NCBI GenBank assembly: GCA_025736915.1
Contig: CP107049.1
Span: 2,046,001 to 2,110,000, forward strand
Length of the DNA: 64,000 bases
Reading direction: 5' to 3'
Source of the DNA: Acinetobacter nosocomialis
Lineage (GTDB): Bacteria > Pseudomonadota > Gammaproteobacteria > Pseudomonadales > Moraxellaceae
In this document: positions 10,544 through 20,232 of the stretch, in pieces
Layout: the number at the start of each line of letters is the position of its first letter
Position numbering within the stretch: position 1 is the stretch's first letter
Program-made: the position numbers and the translations under genes
The notes under the pieces: generated by a model
Told to the model about the DNA's origin: nothing
Seen by the model: only the letters and a program-made list of their open reading frames with translations
Database searches by the model: none

Positions 10544-11689
10544 GTGGTCCGTGAAAGATATCCTAAAAGAAAAATACGAGGTTTTAGTACTTCACTATGT
10601 TTCTTACTCATACTATTTTGTTCATTTTTTAGTATAAATTCTTTACCCATAAACCCTGTCTATTGTGTGGGTTTCCCAGTAATTTTTTTATCTTTTTTAT
10701 TTTTGAAATCACAAGTAGACAAATTTCAATTTGGTTTTTACTGTTACTTCCTAATTTCATGTGTTCTTTTTTCCGTAGGTAGTTATTATTTTTCCAGTAT
10801 TGATCCTAAGATAAACTATCTATCTACAGTTCTCTATTTATATTGTATTCTTATGGGTGCACAAACTGTTGCAACTGGTCTAAATTTTGAACATTCCCGG
10901 CGAGTTTATATTTATAATTATATTTATAATCTTTTGATTGTATTTATGATTGTCGAGTTGTTTCTAAGAATAATTAATTCTAGTCATACTGGTTCCTTTT
11001 ATGACTATAAATGGAGTTTACTATATTTTGATTCAAACTTTGTCTCATTTATTATTTTATTTTTTTTAATGTTTGCTGTCTTTTTGAAAGATAAAAATAT
11101 TTTTAATATTGGTAAAATTCGCTTTTCAGTATTAATTTTATTGTTACTTTTAACATTCTCACGTGCAAGTATAGTTTCTTTTATTGTTACCTACGCTTTT
11201 GTTAAATCGAGTAGTAAATATAAGACACCAATATTTATTTTATTTTTGATTTCTTATTTTTACGCTGCTTCTAAATTAGTAGGAAAGTATACTTCTGGTG
11301 ATAGTTATGTGGATGTTGATGGAAGCTTTAATAGTAAATTTTATTTAATATCTTCTGCTTTAGATAATTACGCAAGTGTTCCTTTTGTAAATAAAATTTT
11401 TGGTATTGGTTTGAATAATTTCTCCTACTATACTGATGGGTTTTTTGCTCATAATATATTTATTACATTGGTATATGAATTCGGAATTTTGGGAACATTA
11501 ATGTTCGTACTTTTTTTATTATATTCATATTTTAAAATAGGTAAAGATGTTACATATATTTTTATACCTCTGTTAGTCGCAGGATTCTCTTTATTCTCTG
11601 CATATGTACCATTTTTATTTGTGTTATTGGCTTGTATGTATATAGAAATAAAGTATTTAAAGCTTAAAGATATAGAAGGGGTTAAATAA
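10544..11689 (+). CDS. wzy: Wzy-type capsule polymerase
   Basis: A multi-pass membrane protein with about ten hydrophobic segments and a large loop near the middle-to-end (about residues 250-320), no soluble domain and no sequence signature, as usual for Wzy. Its place among glycosyltransferases next to wzx supports the call. The frame opens at a GTG at 10526, but the GTG at 10544 has a better-placed ribosome site (GAGG at 10531-10534, nine bases upstream), giving about 381 residues. It would join flipped repeat units in the periplasm, and defines the inter-unit linkage. Confidence 0.8.
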   Translation: MVRERYPKRKIRGFSTSLCFLLILFCSFFSINSLPINPVYCVGFPVIFLSFLFLKSQVDKFQFGFYCYFLISCVLFSVGSYYFSSIDPKINYLSTVLYLYCILMGAQTVATGLNFEHSRRVYIYNYIYNLLIVFMIVELFLRIINSSHTGSFYDYKWSLLYFDSNFVSFIILFFLMFAVFLKDKNIFNIGKIRFSVLILLLLLTFSRASIVSFIVTYAFVKSSSKYKTPIFILFLISYFYAASKLVGKYTSGDSYVDVDGSFNSKFYLISSALDNYASVPFVNKIFGIGLNNFSYYTDGFFAHNIFITLVYEFGILGTLMFVLFLLYSYFKIGKDVTYIFIPLLVAGFSLFSAYVPFLFVLLACMYIEIKYLKLKDIEGVK

Positions 11690-12631
11690 ATGTTAGCATT
11701 TCAACCTTTAATTAGCGTACTTATTCCAGTTTACAATGTTGAAGCTTTTATTGAAGAGGCTGTTTTTTCAATTTGTAATCAGACATATAAAAATCTTGAG
11801 ATAATAGTAGTTGATGATTGCTCCACGGATAATACATATAATATAGTTGCTAAGTTAGCTAGTATTGATTCAAGAATCAAGCTTTATAAAAATAGTAAAA
11901 ATTCAAAAATAGTAAAAACATTAAATTTTGCATTAGAACAAGCAACTGGAGACTTTATCGCTAGAATGGATGGTGATGACATTAGTGCTCCAGAAAGATT
12001 GGAAAAACAATTAGATTTTTTAATAAAAAATCCCCAATACTTTTTAGTTGGTAGCCATGTAAATACTATAGATTCTAATAATAATCTTATTGGCAAACAA
12101 GAAATGCCTATTAAAGATGAAATAATTAATAAGACAATTAAGTATGCTTCTCCAGTTCTTCATATTTGGTTAGCTAAACGTGAAGTATATAATCAGCTGA
12201 ATGGCTATCGAGAGATTCCTGGTGCTGAAGATTATGACTTTTTATTAAGAATGCATTCCTTAGGCTTACTTTTTACTAATTTGAATAGTTATGAATATTC
12301 TGTACGTATTCGTGATGGAAATACGACATCTACAATTGGTTTTAATCAAAGATTAATGTCAAATTACGTAGTTGAACTTTATAAAATGAGAGTAATCACA
12401 GGTCAAGATAATTTCAACTCACTTAATGTACAAGAGTATTTAAAAAAATATTCTGGATATAAAGAAAATTTTGATAAATCAAATGTACTTTTGCAAAAAG
12501 CTTTTATGGCTAAAGGACATAAAAAGTTTTTTAAAATGTTTATCTTTTTAATTATGTCGGTTTGTAAGTCTAGATTTCAAACTCAATATTTATATAAACG
12601 AATAATTTCTAAATTACTTTTAAAGGGATAA
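11690..12631 (+). CDS. Family 2 glycosyltransferase
   Basis: A 313-residue GT2 enzyme: ISVLIPVYNVEAFIEEAV, IVVDDCSTDNT and ARMDGDDIS (DXD at the metal site) followed by the GAEDYDFLLRM acceptor segment. The ATG overlaps directly after the wzy stop (TAAATG). It is related in overall pattern to the 13678 transferase but clearly distinct. Donor sugar unknown. Confidence 0.86.
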   Translation: MLAFQPLISVLIPVYNVEAFIEEAVFSICNQTYKNLEIIVVDDCSTDNTYNIVAKLASIDSRIKLYKNSKNSKIVKTLNFALEQATGDFIARMDGDDISAPERLEKQLDFLIKNPQYFLVGSHVNTIDSNNNLIGKQEMPIKDEIINKTIKYASPVLHIWLAKREVYNQLNGYREIPGAEDYDFLLRMHSLGLLFTNLNSYEYSVRIRDGNTTSTIGFNQRLMSNYVVELYKMRVITGQDNFNSLNVQEYLKKYSGYKENFDKSNVLLQKAFMAKGHKKFFKMFIFLIMSVCKSRFQTQYLYKRIISKLLLKG

Positions 12632-12636
12632 TTTTC

Positions 12637-13671
12637 ATGAAAGTTCTTTTTATAATTAACTCTTTAAAAAATAAATCTGGTTCTGAGCGTGTAGCTATTG
12701 AGTTAGCGAACAAAATGGCGATAAGTCCTGATTATGATATTACTCTTTTGAATAGAGAGTCGGTTAAAAATAATACAGCTTATCCAACTGCTGAGAATGT
12801 AGATGTTATAGCTTTGACTGGTAACTTATTTCAGTTTTACAAAAAACTTAAGATGCATATTTCTGCTTCTGCTTACGATATAGTAATTGTCCATAATATG
12901 GGGAAACTGTCACTTTTATGTGCTTTTATCCCAAATGTAACGAAATTGGTTTCTCTAGAACATGTTTCTTTTGTCAGTCGGCCTCAAAAAATACAAATTT
13001 TGAGCAAATTACTATATCGAAAAATTGATCAAGTGGTAACACTGACCCAAAATGATAAAGTGCAATTTGATAAGTTTCATTCAAATGTTTTGGTTATTCC
13101 TAATTTTTCTCCTTTTCCTATCGCTTCTCAACCGCAAAATAATAATAAACAAATTGTAACGATTGGTCGTTTAACTGATCAGAAAAACTATATCCATTTA
13201 CTTCAAGCTTGGGAGAAAATATATCAATCTATTCCTGATTGGCAGCTTAACATTTATGGTGAAGGTGAGCACAAAGAGATGCTACAAGATTATATCATCC
13301 AGCACTCTCTTAAAAATGTGAGTTTAAAGGGTAGTACTTCAAATGTAAAAGAAGTTTATGAACAATCTAGTTTTTTTGTAATGTCATCCAAATATGAAGG
13401 TCTCCCAATGGTGTTAATAGAAGCTCAGAGCTTTGGTTTACCTATTGTTTCATATAATTGTCCATATGGTCCAAGTGATGTCATTCAAGAAAATCAAAAT
13501 GGTTTATTAGTGGAAGATCAAAATATTGATAAATTGGCAGAAGCCATTTTAAAACTTGCCTCATCTCCAAATTTATTAGATCGTTTTTCACAAGAATCTT
13601 TATTAAATGCTAAAAAATATCAACCTGAACAAATTTTAAAAATTTGGAATGAAAAAATCTTGCAAGGATAA
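12637..13671 (+). CDS. Family 4 glycosyltransferase
   Basis: A 344-residue GT-B protein with INSLKNKSGSERVAIELANKM at the N-terminus and VTIGRLTDQKNYIHLLQAW plus SKYEGLPMVLIEAQSFGLP (EX7E motif) in the donor domain. This resembles retaining GT4 enzymes that transfer GalNAc- or Glc-type residues in O-unit clusters, but the donor is not determinable here. It has a five-base gap from the preceding gene and six bases to the next. Confidence 0.86.
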   Translation: MKVLFIINSLKNKSGSERVAIELANKMAISPDYDITLLNRESVKNNTAYPTAENVDVIALTGNLFQFYKKLKMHISASAYDIVIVHNMGKLSLLCAFIPNVTKLVSLEHVSFVSRPQKIQILSKLLYRKIDQVVTLTQNDKVQFDKFHSNVLVIPNFSPFPIASQPQNNNKQIVTIGRLTDQKNYIHLLQAWEKIYQSIPDWQLNIYGEGEHKEMLQDYIIQHSLKNVSLKGSTSNVKEVYEQSSFFVMSSKYEGLPMVLIEAQSFGLPIVSYNCPYGPSDVIQENQNGLLVEDQNIDKLAEAILKLASSPNLLDRFSQESLLNAKKYQPEQILKIWNEKILQG

Positions 13672-13677
13672 AGTTTT

Positions 13678-14505
13678 ATGTTTTCTGTATTAAGCTCTAT
13701 TTATCACAAAGAGCATCCATCACACTTTAATGCTTGTATGGAAAGTATTTGGGATAAGCAAACTTTAAAGCCTACAGAAATTATTTTAGTTGAGGATGGA
13801 CCTCTAACACCTGAACTTGATAAGGTGATTGCACAGTGGCAAGAAAAGCTCGGCAATATTTTACATGTTAAGAAGCTTGAGAAAAATGTAGGTACAGGTA
13901 AGGCAAAAAATATTGGTTTGCAAGAATGTACATATGACATTGTATGTATTGTAGATACAGATGATATTTATGTATCGGAGAGATTCGAGAAGCAAATTGA
14001 TTTTTTAAAAAACAATCCCGATGTTTCAATTATAGGTGGACAAATTCTCGAATTTGTAGAAGATATTCATACTCCTACAGGGATGCGGAAAGTTCCTTTA
14101 TCAAATGAAGAATTAAAAAATTACGCTAAGAAGCAAAGTCCCTTTAACAATATGACTATTACGTATCGAAAATCACATATTCTTGAAGTAGGAGGCTACC
14201 AGCATCATTTATGGATGGAGGACTATAATCTCTTTTTAAGAGTAATTGCTAAAGGTTATAAAATTCAAAACTTAGCTGATGTTTTGGTCTATGCAAGAAT
14301 TGATAACGGTATGCATGGCCGCCGTAAAGGTTTCCAATATATTAAAAGTGAAAAACAGTTACTAGATTTAAAAAAACAACTAAAGTTACAAAATCCTGTA
14401 TATGCTAATATGCTGTTTCTGATACGGTCTGCCTTTAGACTGTTGCCAGCAAATATGCTAGGTAAAATTTATAATACCTTTCTTCGTAAAGATATTAAAA
14501 AATGA
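13678..14505 (+). CDS. Family 2 glycosyltransferase
   Basis: A 275-residue GT2 protein: FSVLSSIYHKEHPSHFNACM, ILVEDGPLTPELD, CIVDTDDIYVSERF (DXD-like) and HLWMEDYNLFLRVIAKG. These features match the AmsE/WcaA-like transferases that often act on the first sugar laid down by the initiating transferase. Its position directly before itrA fits such a role, but this is an inference from common K-locus order. Confidence 0.86.
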   Translation: MFSVLSSIYHKEHPSHFNACMESIWDKQTLKPTEIILVEDGPLTPELDKVIAQWQEKLGNILHVKKLEKNVGTGKAKNIGLQECTYDIVCIVDTDDIYVSERFEKQIDFLKNNPDVSIIGGQILEFVEDIHTPTGMRKVPLSNEELKNYAKKQSPFNNMTITYRKSHILEVGGYQHHLWMEDYNLFLRVIAKGYKIQNLADVLVYARIDNGMHGRRKGFQYIKSEKQLLDLKKQLKLQNPVYANMLFLIRSAFRLLPANMLGKIYNTFLRKDIKK

Positions 14506-14517
14506 GTGAATGAAAAT

Positions 14518-15138
14518 ATGAAACGCTTAGTAGACATAGTCATTTCTTTAATAGCTCTAACCGTACTGTCGCCAATATTTCTGATAGTTGCTTATAAAGT
14601 CCGTAAAAATTTAGGTTCACCAATATTCTTTTATCAAGAAAGACCTGGAAAGGACGGAAAATTATTTAAAATGATTAAGTTTCGTTCGATGAAGGATGCC
14701 TTTGATGCGCAGGGGAATCCATTGCCAGATGAGGCGCGTATTACTCCATTTGGGCAGAAATTACGTTCTACTAGCTTAGATGAAATGCCACAGCTTATTA
14801 ATGTTTTAAAAGGTGATATGAGTGTGGTAGGCCCTCGTCCAATGTTAAAAGACTTTGTCGCTTTATATTCACCAGAACAAGCACGTCGTTTAGAAGTTCG
14901 CCCTGGAATGACAGGTTTAGCTCAGGTCAGTGGACGTAATGAACTGGATTATGAAGAACGGTTTAAATGTGACGTTTGGTATGTAGACAATCATAGTGTT
15001 TGGGTTGATTTTAAAATCATGTTTAAAACAGTCAAAGTGATGTTAAGACGCGAAGGTATTAATGCACCAGGACATGTAGGACCATCTTTATTTAAAGGTA
15101 ATGACGTCCAAGAAAATGTCGACTCATCTGTAAAGTAA
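14518..15138 (+). CDS. itrA: Initiating sugar-1-phosphate transferase (ItrA)
   Basis: A small bacterial sugar transferase (PF02397 type) of 206 residues from ATG 14518; an in-frame GTG at 14506 would add four residues. A single N-terminal hydrophobic segment (IVISLIALTVLSPIFLIVAY) is followed by KFRSM, the LPDEARITPFG segment, LDEMPQL, VGPRPML and PGMTGLAQV. It puts HexNAc-1-phosphate on undecaprenyl phosphate to start the repeat unit. ItrA2 types use GalNAc and ItrA3 types GlcNAc; gne1 in the locus makes GalNAc feasible, but the subtype was not settled. Confidence 0.9.
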   Translation: MKRLVDIVISLIALTVLSPIFLIVAYKVRKNLGSPIFFYQERPGKDGKLFKMIKFRSMKDAFDAQGNPLPDEARITPFGQKLRSTSLDEMPQLINVLKGDMSVVGPRPMLKDFVALYSPEQARRLEVRPGMTGLAQVSGRNELDYEERFKCDVWYVDNHSVWVDFKIMFKTVKVMLRREGINAPGHVGPSLFKGNDVQENVDSSVK

Positions 15139-15162
15139 ATTTTATATCTTGAAATATTTCTT

Positions 15163-16038
15163 ATGATCAAAAAAGCAGTTTTACCAGTAGCCGGTTTAGG
15201 AACGCGTTTTTTACCTGCAAGTAAGTCAATTCCAAAGGAAATGGTGACCGTTGTTGATCGCCCAGCTATTGAATATGTAGTGCGTGAAGCGGTGGAAGCA
15301 GGAATTGAACAGATTATTTTAGTGACTCACTCTTCAAAAGCTTCGATTGAAAATTATTTTGATCGAAACTTTGAATTAGAAACAATATTAAATGAAAAGA
15401 AGAAATTGGATTTGCTTGCAGAGATTACGCAAATTGTTCCTTCTCATGTGAGTGTTGTGAGTGTACGACAACCTCAACCTCTAGGCTTAGGGCATGCTGT
15501 TTTATGTGCGAAAAGTGTAGTAGGACAAGATGATTTTGCTGTGCTATTACCAGATGTATTGGTGAAAGATAGTTCGGGGCAGAATGATTTATCGCGTATG
15601 ATTTCTCGTTATGATGAAAGTAACGCGGCGCAGATAATGGTAGAAGCTGTGCCTGATCACTTGGTAGATCAATATGGTATTGTTGATGTTGCACAGAACC
15701 CAAATGAAGGCGAAAGCATTGCTATGCAGGGTATTGTTGAAAAACCTGCTGTAGGTTCTGCACCATCTAATTTATCTGTTGTTGGTCGCTACGTTTTACC
15801 CGCAAGAATTATGCAACTACTTGAAAATACACCGAAAGGTGCGGGTAATGAAATTCAACTAACAGATGCAATTGCGATGCTGCAACAAACTGATGTAGTT
15901 GAAGCCTATCGTATGCAGGGACAAACCTTTGACTGTGGTAGTAAGCTTGGTTATTTAAAAGCTGTTCTACACTATGGTATTGAACATCCTAAATTAGGAA
16001 ATGATTTTAAACAGTTGATTCAAGAACTTAAATTATAA
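15163..16038 (+). CDS. galU: UTP-glucose-1-phosphate uridylyltransferase
   Basis: A 291-residue enzyme with the signature AVLPVAGLGTRFLPASKSIPKEM at the N-terminus and the QPLGLGHAVLCAK and GIVEKP motifs of GalU. It makes UDP-glucose from UTP and glucose-1-phosphate, linking Pgm to the UDP-sugar pool. It begins the conserved right-hand module found in nearly all Acinetobacter K loci, and GC content rises again here relative to the glycosyltransferase block. Confidence 0.96.
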   Translation: MIKKAVLPVAGLGTRFLPASKSIPKEMVTVVDRPAIEYVVREAVEAGIEQIILVTHSSKASIENYFDRNFELETILNEKKKLDLLAEITQIVPSHVSVVSVRQPQPLGLGHAVLCAKSVVGQDDFAVLLPDVLVKDSSGQNDLSRMISRYDESNAAQIMVEAVPDHLVDQYGIVDVAQNPNEGESIAMQGIVEKPAVGSAPSNLSVVGRYVLPARIMQLLENTPKGAGNEIQLTDAIAMLQQTDVVEAYRMQGQTFDCGSKLGYLKAVLHYGIEHPKLGNDFKQLIQELKL

Positions 16039-16097
16039 ATTTTGTAGCTCAACTTAAGTATTTGTAAAAAATAATGAATATGTGAGCTGTTCAATAT

Positions 16098-16124
16098 ATT
16101 CTCTTCCCATAATGGGAAGAGAAT
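16098..16124. repeat. Perfect 13-bp inverted repeat between galU and ugd
   Basis: ATTCTCTTCCCAT (16098-16110) and its exact complement (16112-16124) flank a single A. The RNA hairpin would be strong, but no U-tract follows, so a classical terminator is not supported. It may be a transcript-stabilising or processing hairpin, or a protein site. Confidence 0.6.
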
Positions 16125-16152
16125 TCTATAGAATATTAAAATCAGGTGTACA

Positions 16153-17415
16153 ATGAAAATCGCGGTATTTGGAACCACCTTGCACGCTGGTGTAATGGCA
16201 GCGTTACTAGCTGAATATGGTAATCAGATCTATTGGTGTACAAGTGTCACCTGTGAAGAAAATATATCTGTACTTTCATATCAAGATCAAGAAGTTAATC
16301 ATTATTTAAATAAACAAAGAAAGGCAGGTTTTTTAACAGAAAGTCCTTTTTCTCAAATTCCTTTAGATATTGAAGTTTATTTATTTTGTTTTAGCCCTAC
16401 ACAAATAGACCTTGCCTTAAAAACGGTTGAGAAGTTAAGCGAGCGTCCAATTGTTCATCCAAGGTTAATGGTTAATGGTTCAACTTTTGGTTTACATGGT
16501 ACAGAAAAATTAAAGCAACATTTACCTAAAGACGAGTGGATTTATTTTCCTGACGTGATTCAGGAGGGTAATGCGATTAATAGTGTACTCAATGTAAAAC
16601 ATGTCATTGTTGGTGTTGAATCAAGCTATGCTCAAGACATAATGCAAGAGTTATTACGTCCATTCTTCCGTTTTAGTTATCAATATTTATTTATGCCGAT
16701 TTTAGATGCCGAATTTACCAAACTTAGTATTTCAGGCATGTTGGCAACTCGCATTAGCTACATGAATGATCTTGCTCTAGTTGCTGAAAAGTTGGGCATT
16801 GATATTGCCAATGTAAAGCATGGCATTGCTGCAGATACACGTATTGGCGCAGCTTATTTATCAGCAGGTGTTGGATTTGGCGGTGAAAATTTTTCACATG
16901 ATATTTTAACACTCTCCAGTACGGTTTCTGAAACAGGTGCGAAAAGCCGTCTACTAGAACAAGTGTGGGCGATTAATGAACAACAAAAAGAAATTTTATT
17001 CCGTAAATTATGGAACTATTATCATTGTGACTTGAGTGGAAAAACGGTTGCAATTTGGGGAGCTTCATTTAAAGAGAACACTCCAAGTACACATAACTCA
17101 CCTATTCATATCTTATTGGCTGCTTTATGGGCTCAAGGTGTAAAAGTACGGTTACATGATCCGCAAGCTCTTGATGAAATTGCAGCTTTATATGACAACC
17201 GAGAAGACCTGATTTTATGCGCTGATCAATATGAAGCAGCACAAGGAGCACATGCTTTATGCTTAGTCACGGCATGGAAGCAGTATTGGAGCCCTGACTT
17301 TAAACAGTTACAACAATTGATGCAGCATCCTCTTATTTTGGATGGACGTAATATTTATGATCCAGCATATGTGAAATCTAAAGGTTTTGCTTATGAAGGA
17401 GTAGGTCGATTATGA
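16153..17415 (+). CDS. ugd: UDP-glucose 6-dehydrogenase homologue (Ugd), active site altered
   Basis: A 420-residue member of the UDP-glucose/GDP-mannose dehydrogenase family, annotated ugd in Acinetobacter K loci. The nucleotide loop is unusual (FGTTLHAGV in place of GXGXXG). The motif normally read as GGSCFPKD is GGENFSHD here (243-250), so the catalytic cysteine position is N246. The usual Asn after the catalytic Lys (K190) is S194. D250 is kept. By sequence alone the oxidation of UDP-Glc to UDP-GlcA is doubtful. It overlaps gpi by four bases. Confidence 0.85.
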   Translation: MKIAVFGTTLHAGVMAALLAEYGNQIYWCTSVTCEENISVLSYQDQEVNHYLNKQRKAGFLTESPFSQIPLDIEVYLFCFSPTQIDLALKTVEKLSERPIVHPRLMVNGSTFGLHGTEKLKQHLPKDEWIYFPDVIQEGNAINSVLNVKHVIVGVESSYAQDIMQELLRPFFRFSYQYLFMPILDAEFTKLSISGMLATRISYMNDLALVAEKLGIDIANVKHGIAADTRIGAAYLSAGVGFGGENFSHDILTLSSTVSETGAKSRLLEQVWAINEQQKEILFRKLWNYYHCDLSGKTVAIWGASFKENTPSTHNSPIHILLAALWAQGVKVRLHDPQALDEIAALYDNREDLILCADQYEAAQGAHALCLVTAWKQYWSPDFKQLQQLMQHPLILDGRNIYDPAYVKSKGFAYEGVGRL

Positions 17416-19082
17416 GTAAATCTATCGAGAAGTTTCCCAAAGAGCTAGTTTCCCCTATCGCGCAGCTTCATTCTTTGGTTGAGAAAAATTCAAATTTACA
17501 TATAAAAGAATTATTTGTATCAGAGCCAGATCGATTTCAGCAATATTCTGTAAACTTCGATCAACTGGTTTTTGATTATAGTAAGCACCGTGTGACTAAA
17601 AGTGTGTTAGAGCAATTGGTGGCTTTAGCAAAAACTAAACAATTGACTCACTGGATTGAGCGCTTATTTTCCCAAGACAAAGTCAACTGTACCGAACAGC
17701 GTGCTGCAATGCATTGGGCTTTACGTTTACCATCGGAATATTCTAAATTTCCTGAACTCACAAAACAGGTTCATACCCAATTACAGCGTATGTACGCTTT
17801 GGTTGAGAAAATCCATGCTGGGCAATACCGGGGTGCTACGGGTGAAGTGATTCAGGATGTCGTTAATATTGGGGTAGGTGGATCTGATTTAGGGCCTCAA
17901 ATGGTGACCCATGCATTATCGGATTTTAAAGTAAAAACAGCTAAACCACTCAATGTTCATTTCGTATCAACAATGGATGGTAGCCAGTTATCGGAATTGC
18001 TTCATCAACTGCGTCCAGAAACAACGTTATTTATTATTTCTTCGAAGTCATTTGGCACTATTGATACTTTATCCAATGCACAAACTGTTCGACAATGGCT
18101 TGAGAAAGCGTTAGGGAAACACGAACGGGTGGTAAAAAGCCATTTTATTGGTGTTTCTACAAAAGCTAACAAAATGTCAGAGTGGGGGATTGCTCCTGAA
18201 AATCAATTATTACTTTGGGATTGGGTTGGTGGACGTTATTCTCTTTGGTCGTGCATTGGGTTACCTATCGCATTGTCAGTTGGGGTTGAAGGTTTCCAAC
18301 AGCTTTTAGCTGGCGCCCATGCTGTTGATGAGCATTTCCAAAATACAAGTTTTGAGCAGAATATACCTGTACTTATGGCATTATTAGGAGTCTGGAATAA
18401 TAACTTCTTAAATATTCAGACCCATGCTGTATTACCTTATGATGGCCGTTTAAAATATTTTGCAGCTTATTTGCAACAGCTCGAAATGGAATCTAATGGT
18501 AAATCGGTACAACGAACAGGACAAAAAGTTGAATTAGATACTTGCCCAATTGTATGGGGGGAGGTTGGGCCAAATGCTCAACATGCCTTTTATCAATTAC
18601 TCCATCAGGGAACTCAGGCAGTAAGTTGTGATTTTATTGCACCTATACAACGCTACAATGCAGATCATTTTACTTATGTAGAAAATGCTGAAGCATTAGT
18701 TGAGCAACATCATCTTGCGCTTTCAAACTGTTTGGCACAATCACGTTTATTGGCTTTTGGTAACGAAGCTCTAGATACAAAAGAACTGGAGAGTTTGCCT
18801 ATTTATAAGCAATATGAAGGAAATCAGCCAAGTTCAACATTACTTTTAAAAGAGCTTAATCCTTATAGTTTAGGAATGTTGATTGCTTTATATGAGCATA
18901 AAGTATTTGTTCAGTCTGTAATCTGGAACATTAATCCCTTTGATCAGTGGGGAGTGGAAAAAGGTAAGCAAATTGCTGACCAGTTACTCCCCATTTTAAA
19001 TGGTGTTCAAAACGATCTTTCAACACTCGATGCTTCAACGCGTGGATTAATTAAAATTTTATTAGGAAAAATAGATGGCTAA
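17412..19082 (+). CDS. gpi: Glucose-6-phosphate isomerase
   Basis: A 556-residue phosphoglucose isomerase with [12 protein letters not shown] and [16 protein letters not shown] (sugar-phosphate binding) and the family signature near [11 protein letters not shown]. It interconverts glucose-6-P and fructose-6-P, supplying hexosamine and glucose precursors. Starts inside the ugd stop (ATGA), and its end overlaps gne1 by eight bases, so the three are a single translational block. Confidence 0.96.
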   Translation: MSKSIEKFPKELVSPIAQLHSLVEKNSNLHIKELFVSEPDRFQQYSVNFDQLVFDYSKHRVTKSVLEQLVALAKTKQLTHWIERLFSQDKVNCTEQRAAMHWALRLPSEYSKFPELTKQVHTQLQRMYALVEKIHAGQYRGATGEVIQDVVNIGVGGSDLGPQMVTHALSDFKVKTAKPLNVHFVSTMDGSQLSELLHQLRPETTLFIISSKSFGTIDTLSNAQTVRQWLEKALGKHERVVKSHFIGVSTKANKMSEWGIAPENQLLLWDWVGGRYSLWSCIGLPIALSVGVEGFQQLLAGAHAVDEHFQNTSFEQNIPVLMALLGVWNNNFLNIQTHAVLPYDGRLKYFAAYLQQLEMESNGKSVQRTGQKVELDTCPIVWGEVGPNAQHAFYQLLHQGTQAVSCDFIAPIQRYNADHFTYVENAEALVEQHHLALSNCLAQSRLLAFGNEALDTKELESLPIYKQYEGNQPSSTLLLKELNPYSLGMLIALYEHKVFVQSVIWNINPFDQWGVEKGKQIADQLLPILNGVQNDLSTLDASTRGLIKILLGKIDG

Positions 19083-20094
19083 AATTCTGGTTACTGGCGG
19101 TGCTGGCTATATTGGTTCACATACCTGTGTAGAGCTTTTGAATGCTGGCCATGAAGTTATTGTTTATGACAATCTTTCAAATAGTTCAGAAGAGTCTTTA
19201 AATAGAGTTCAAGAACTCACTCAAAAAAGTTTAACTTTTGTAGAGGGTGATATTCGTAATGCAGATGAGCTTGATCAGGTATTTCAAAATCATACCATCG
19301 ATGCAGTTATTCATTTTGCAGGTCTAAAAGCGGTTGGTGAAAGCCAGGAAAAACCTCTTATTTATTTTGATAATAATATTGCAGGTAGTATCCAACTGGT
19401 TAAGTCAATGGAGAAAGCAGGTGTTTATACACTTGTGTTTAGCTCATCTGCAACAGTATATGATGAAGCGAATACGTCACCTTTAAATGAAGAAATGCCA
19501 ACAGGTATGCCAAGTAATAATTATGGTTATACCAAATTGATTGTTGAGCAATTATTACAAAAATTGTCTGTTTCTAATTCTAAATGGTCGATTGCTTTAC
19601 TTCGTTATTTTAACCCGGTAGGTGCACATAAGAGTGGACGTATTGGTGAAGATCCACAAGGTATTCCAAATAATTTAATGCCGTATGTGACTCAAGTTGC
19701 AGTGGGCCGTCGTGAGAAACTGTCTATTTATGGTAATGACTATGACACAGTAGATGGTACTGGCGTACGTGACTATATACATGTGGTGGATTTAGCCAAT
19801 GCACATCTATGTGCTCTAAATAATCGATTACAAGCAACAGGTTGCCGTGCATGGAATATTGGAACGGGTAATGGCTCATCAGTATTACAGGTTAAAAATA
19901 CCTTTGAACAGGTCAATGGCGTATCCGTTGCTTTCGAATTCGCACCACGCCGAGCAGGTGATGTAGCGACTTCATTTGCAGATAATACCCGTGCTGTTGC
20001 TGAGCTGGGCTGGCAGCCTCAATATGATTTAGAAGATATGTTGCAAGACAGCTGGGAATGGCAAAAACAGAATCCAACGGGTTATAAAAATTGA
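19075..20094 (+). CDS. gne1: UDP-hexose/UDP-N-acetylhexosamine 4-epimerase
   Basis: A 339-residue GalE-family extended [13 protein letters not shown] at the N-terminus, SSSATVYD and the YGYTK catalytic pair. It should interconvert UDP-GlcNAc/UDP-GalNAc and possibly UDP-Glc/UDP-Gal. In K loci this gene is called gne1 and provides UDP-GalNAc for ItrA and Gna. The start lies eight bases inside gpi. A terminator-like structure follows at 20157-20226. Confidence 0.92.
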   Translation: MAKILVTGGAGYIGSHTCVELLNAGHEVIVYDNLSNSSEESLNRVQELTQKSLTFVEGDIRNADELDQVFQNHTIDAVIHFAGLKAVGESQEKPLIYFDNNIAGSIQLVKSMEKAGVYTLVFSSSATVYDEANTSPLNEEMPTGMPSNNYGYTKLIVEQLLQKLSVSNSKWSIALLRYFNPVGAHKSGRIGEDPQGIPNNLMPYVTQVAVGRREKLSIYGNDYDTVDGTGVRDYIHVVDLANAHLCALNNRLQATGCRAWNIGTGNGSSVLQVKNTFEQVNGVSVAFEFAPRRAGDVATSFADNTRAVAELGWQPQYDLEDMLQDSWEWQKQNPTGYKN

Positions 20095-20156
20095 TTATTT
20101 AATTTTTCTAAATATCAACTATATATCTTTCTTAAATTGAGATAGAGCTCTTTTCT

Positions 20157-20226
20157 AAAAAGAGGCTACAGTTGTAGTGACTACTTTCATGCTAGTATTC
20201 GCCACAATCCTGTTAGCCTTTTTTTT
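20157..20226 (+). terminator. Branched terminator between gne1 and pgt1
   Basis: AGGCTACAG (20163-20171) can pair with CTGTTAGCCT (20210-20219), with internal repeats in the loop, followed by eight T. It should stop much transcription after gne1, only six bases before the pgt1 ATG. Confidence 0.65.
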
Positions 20227-20232
20227 GTCGTC

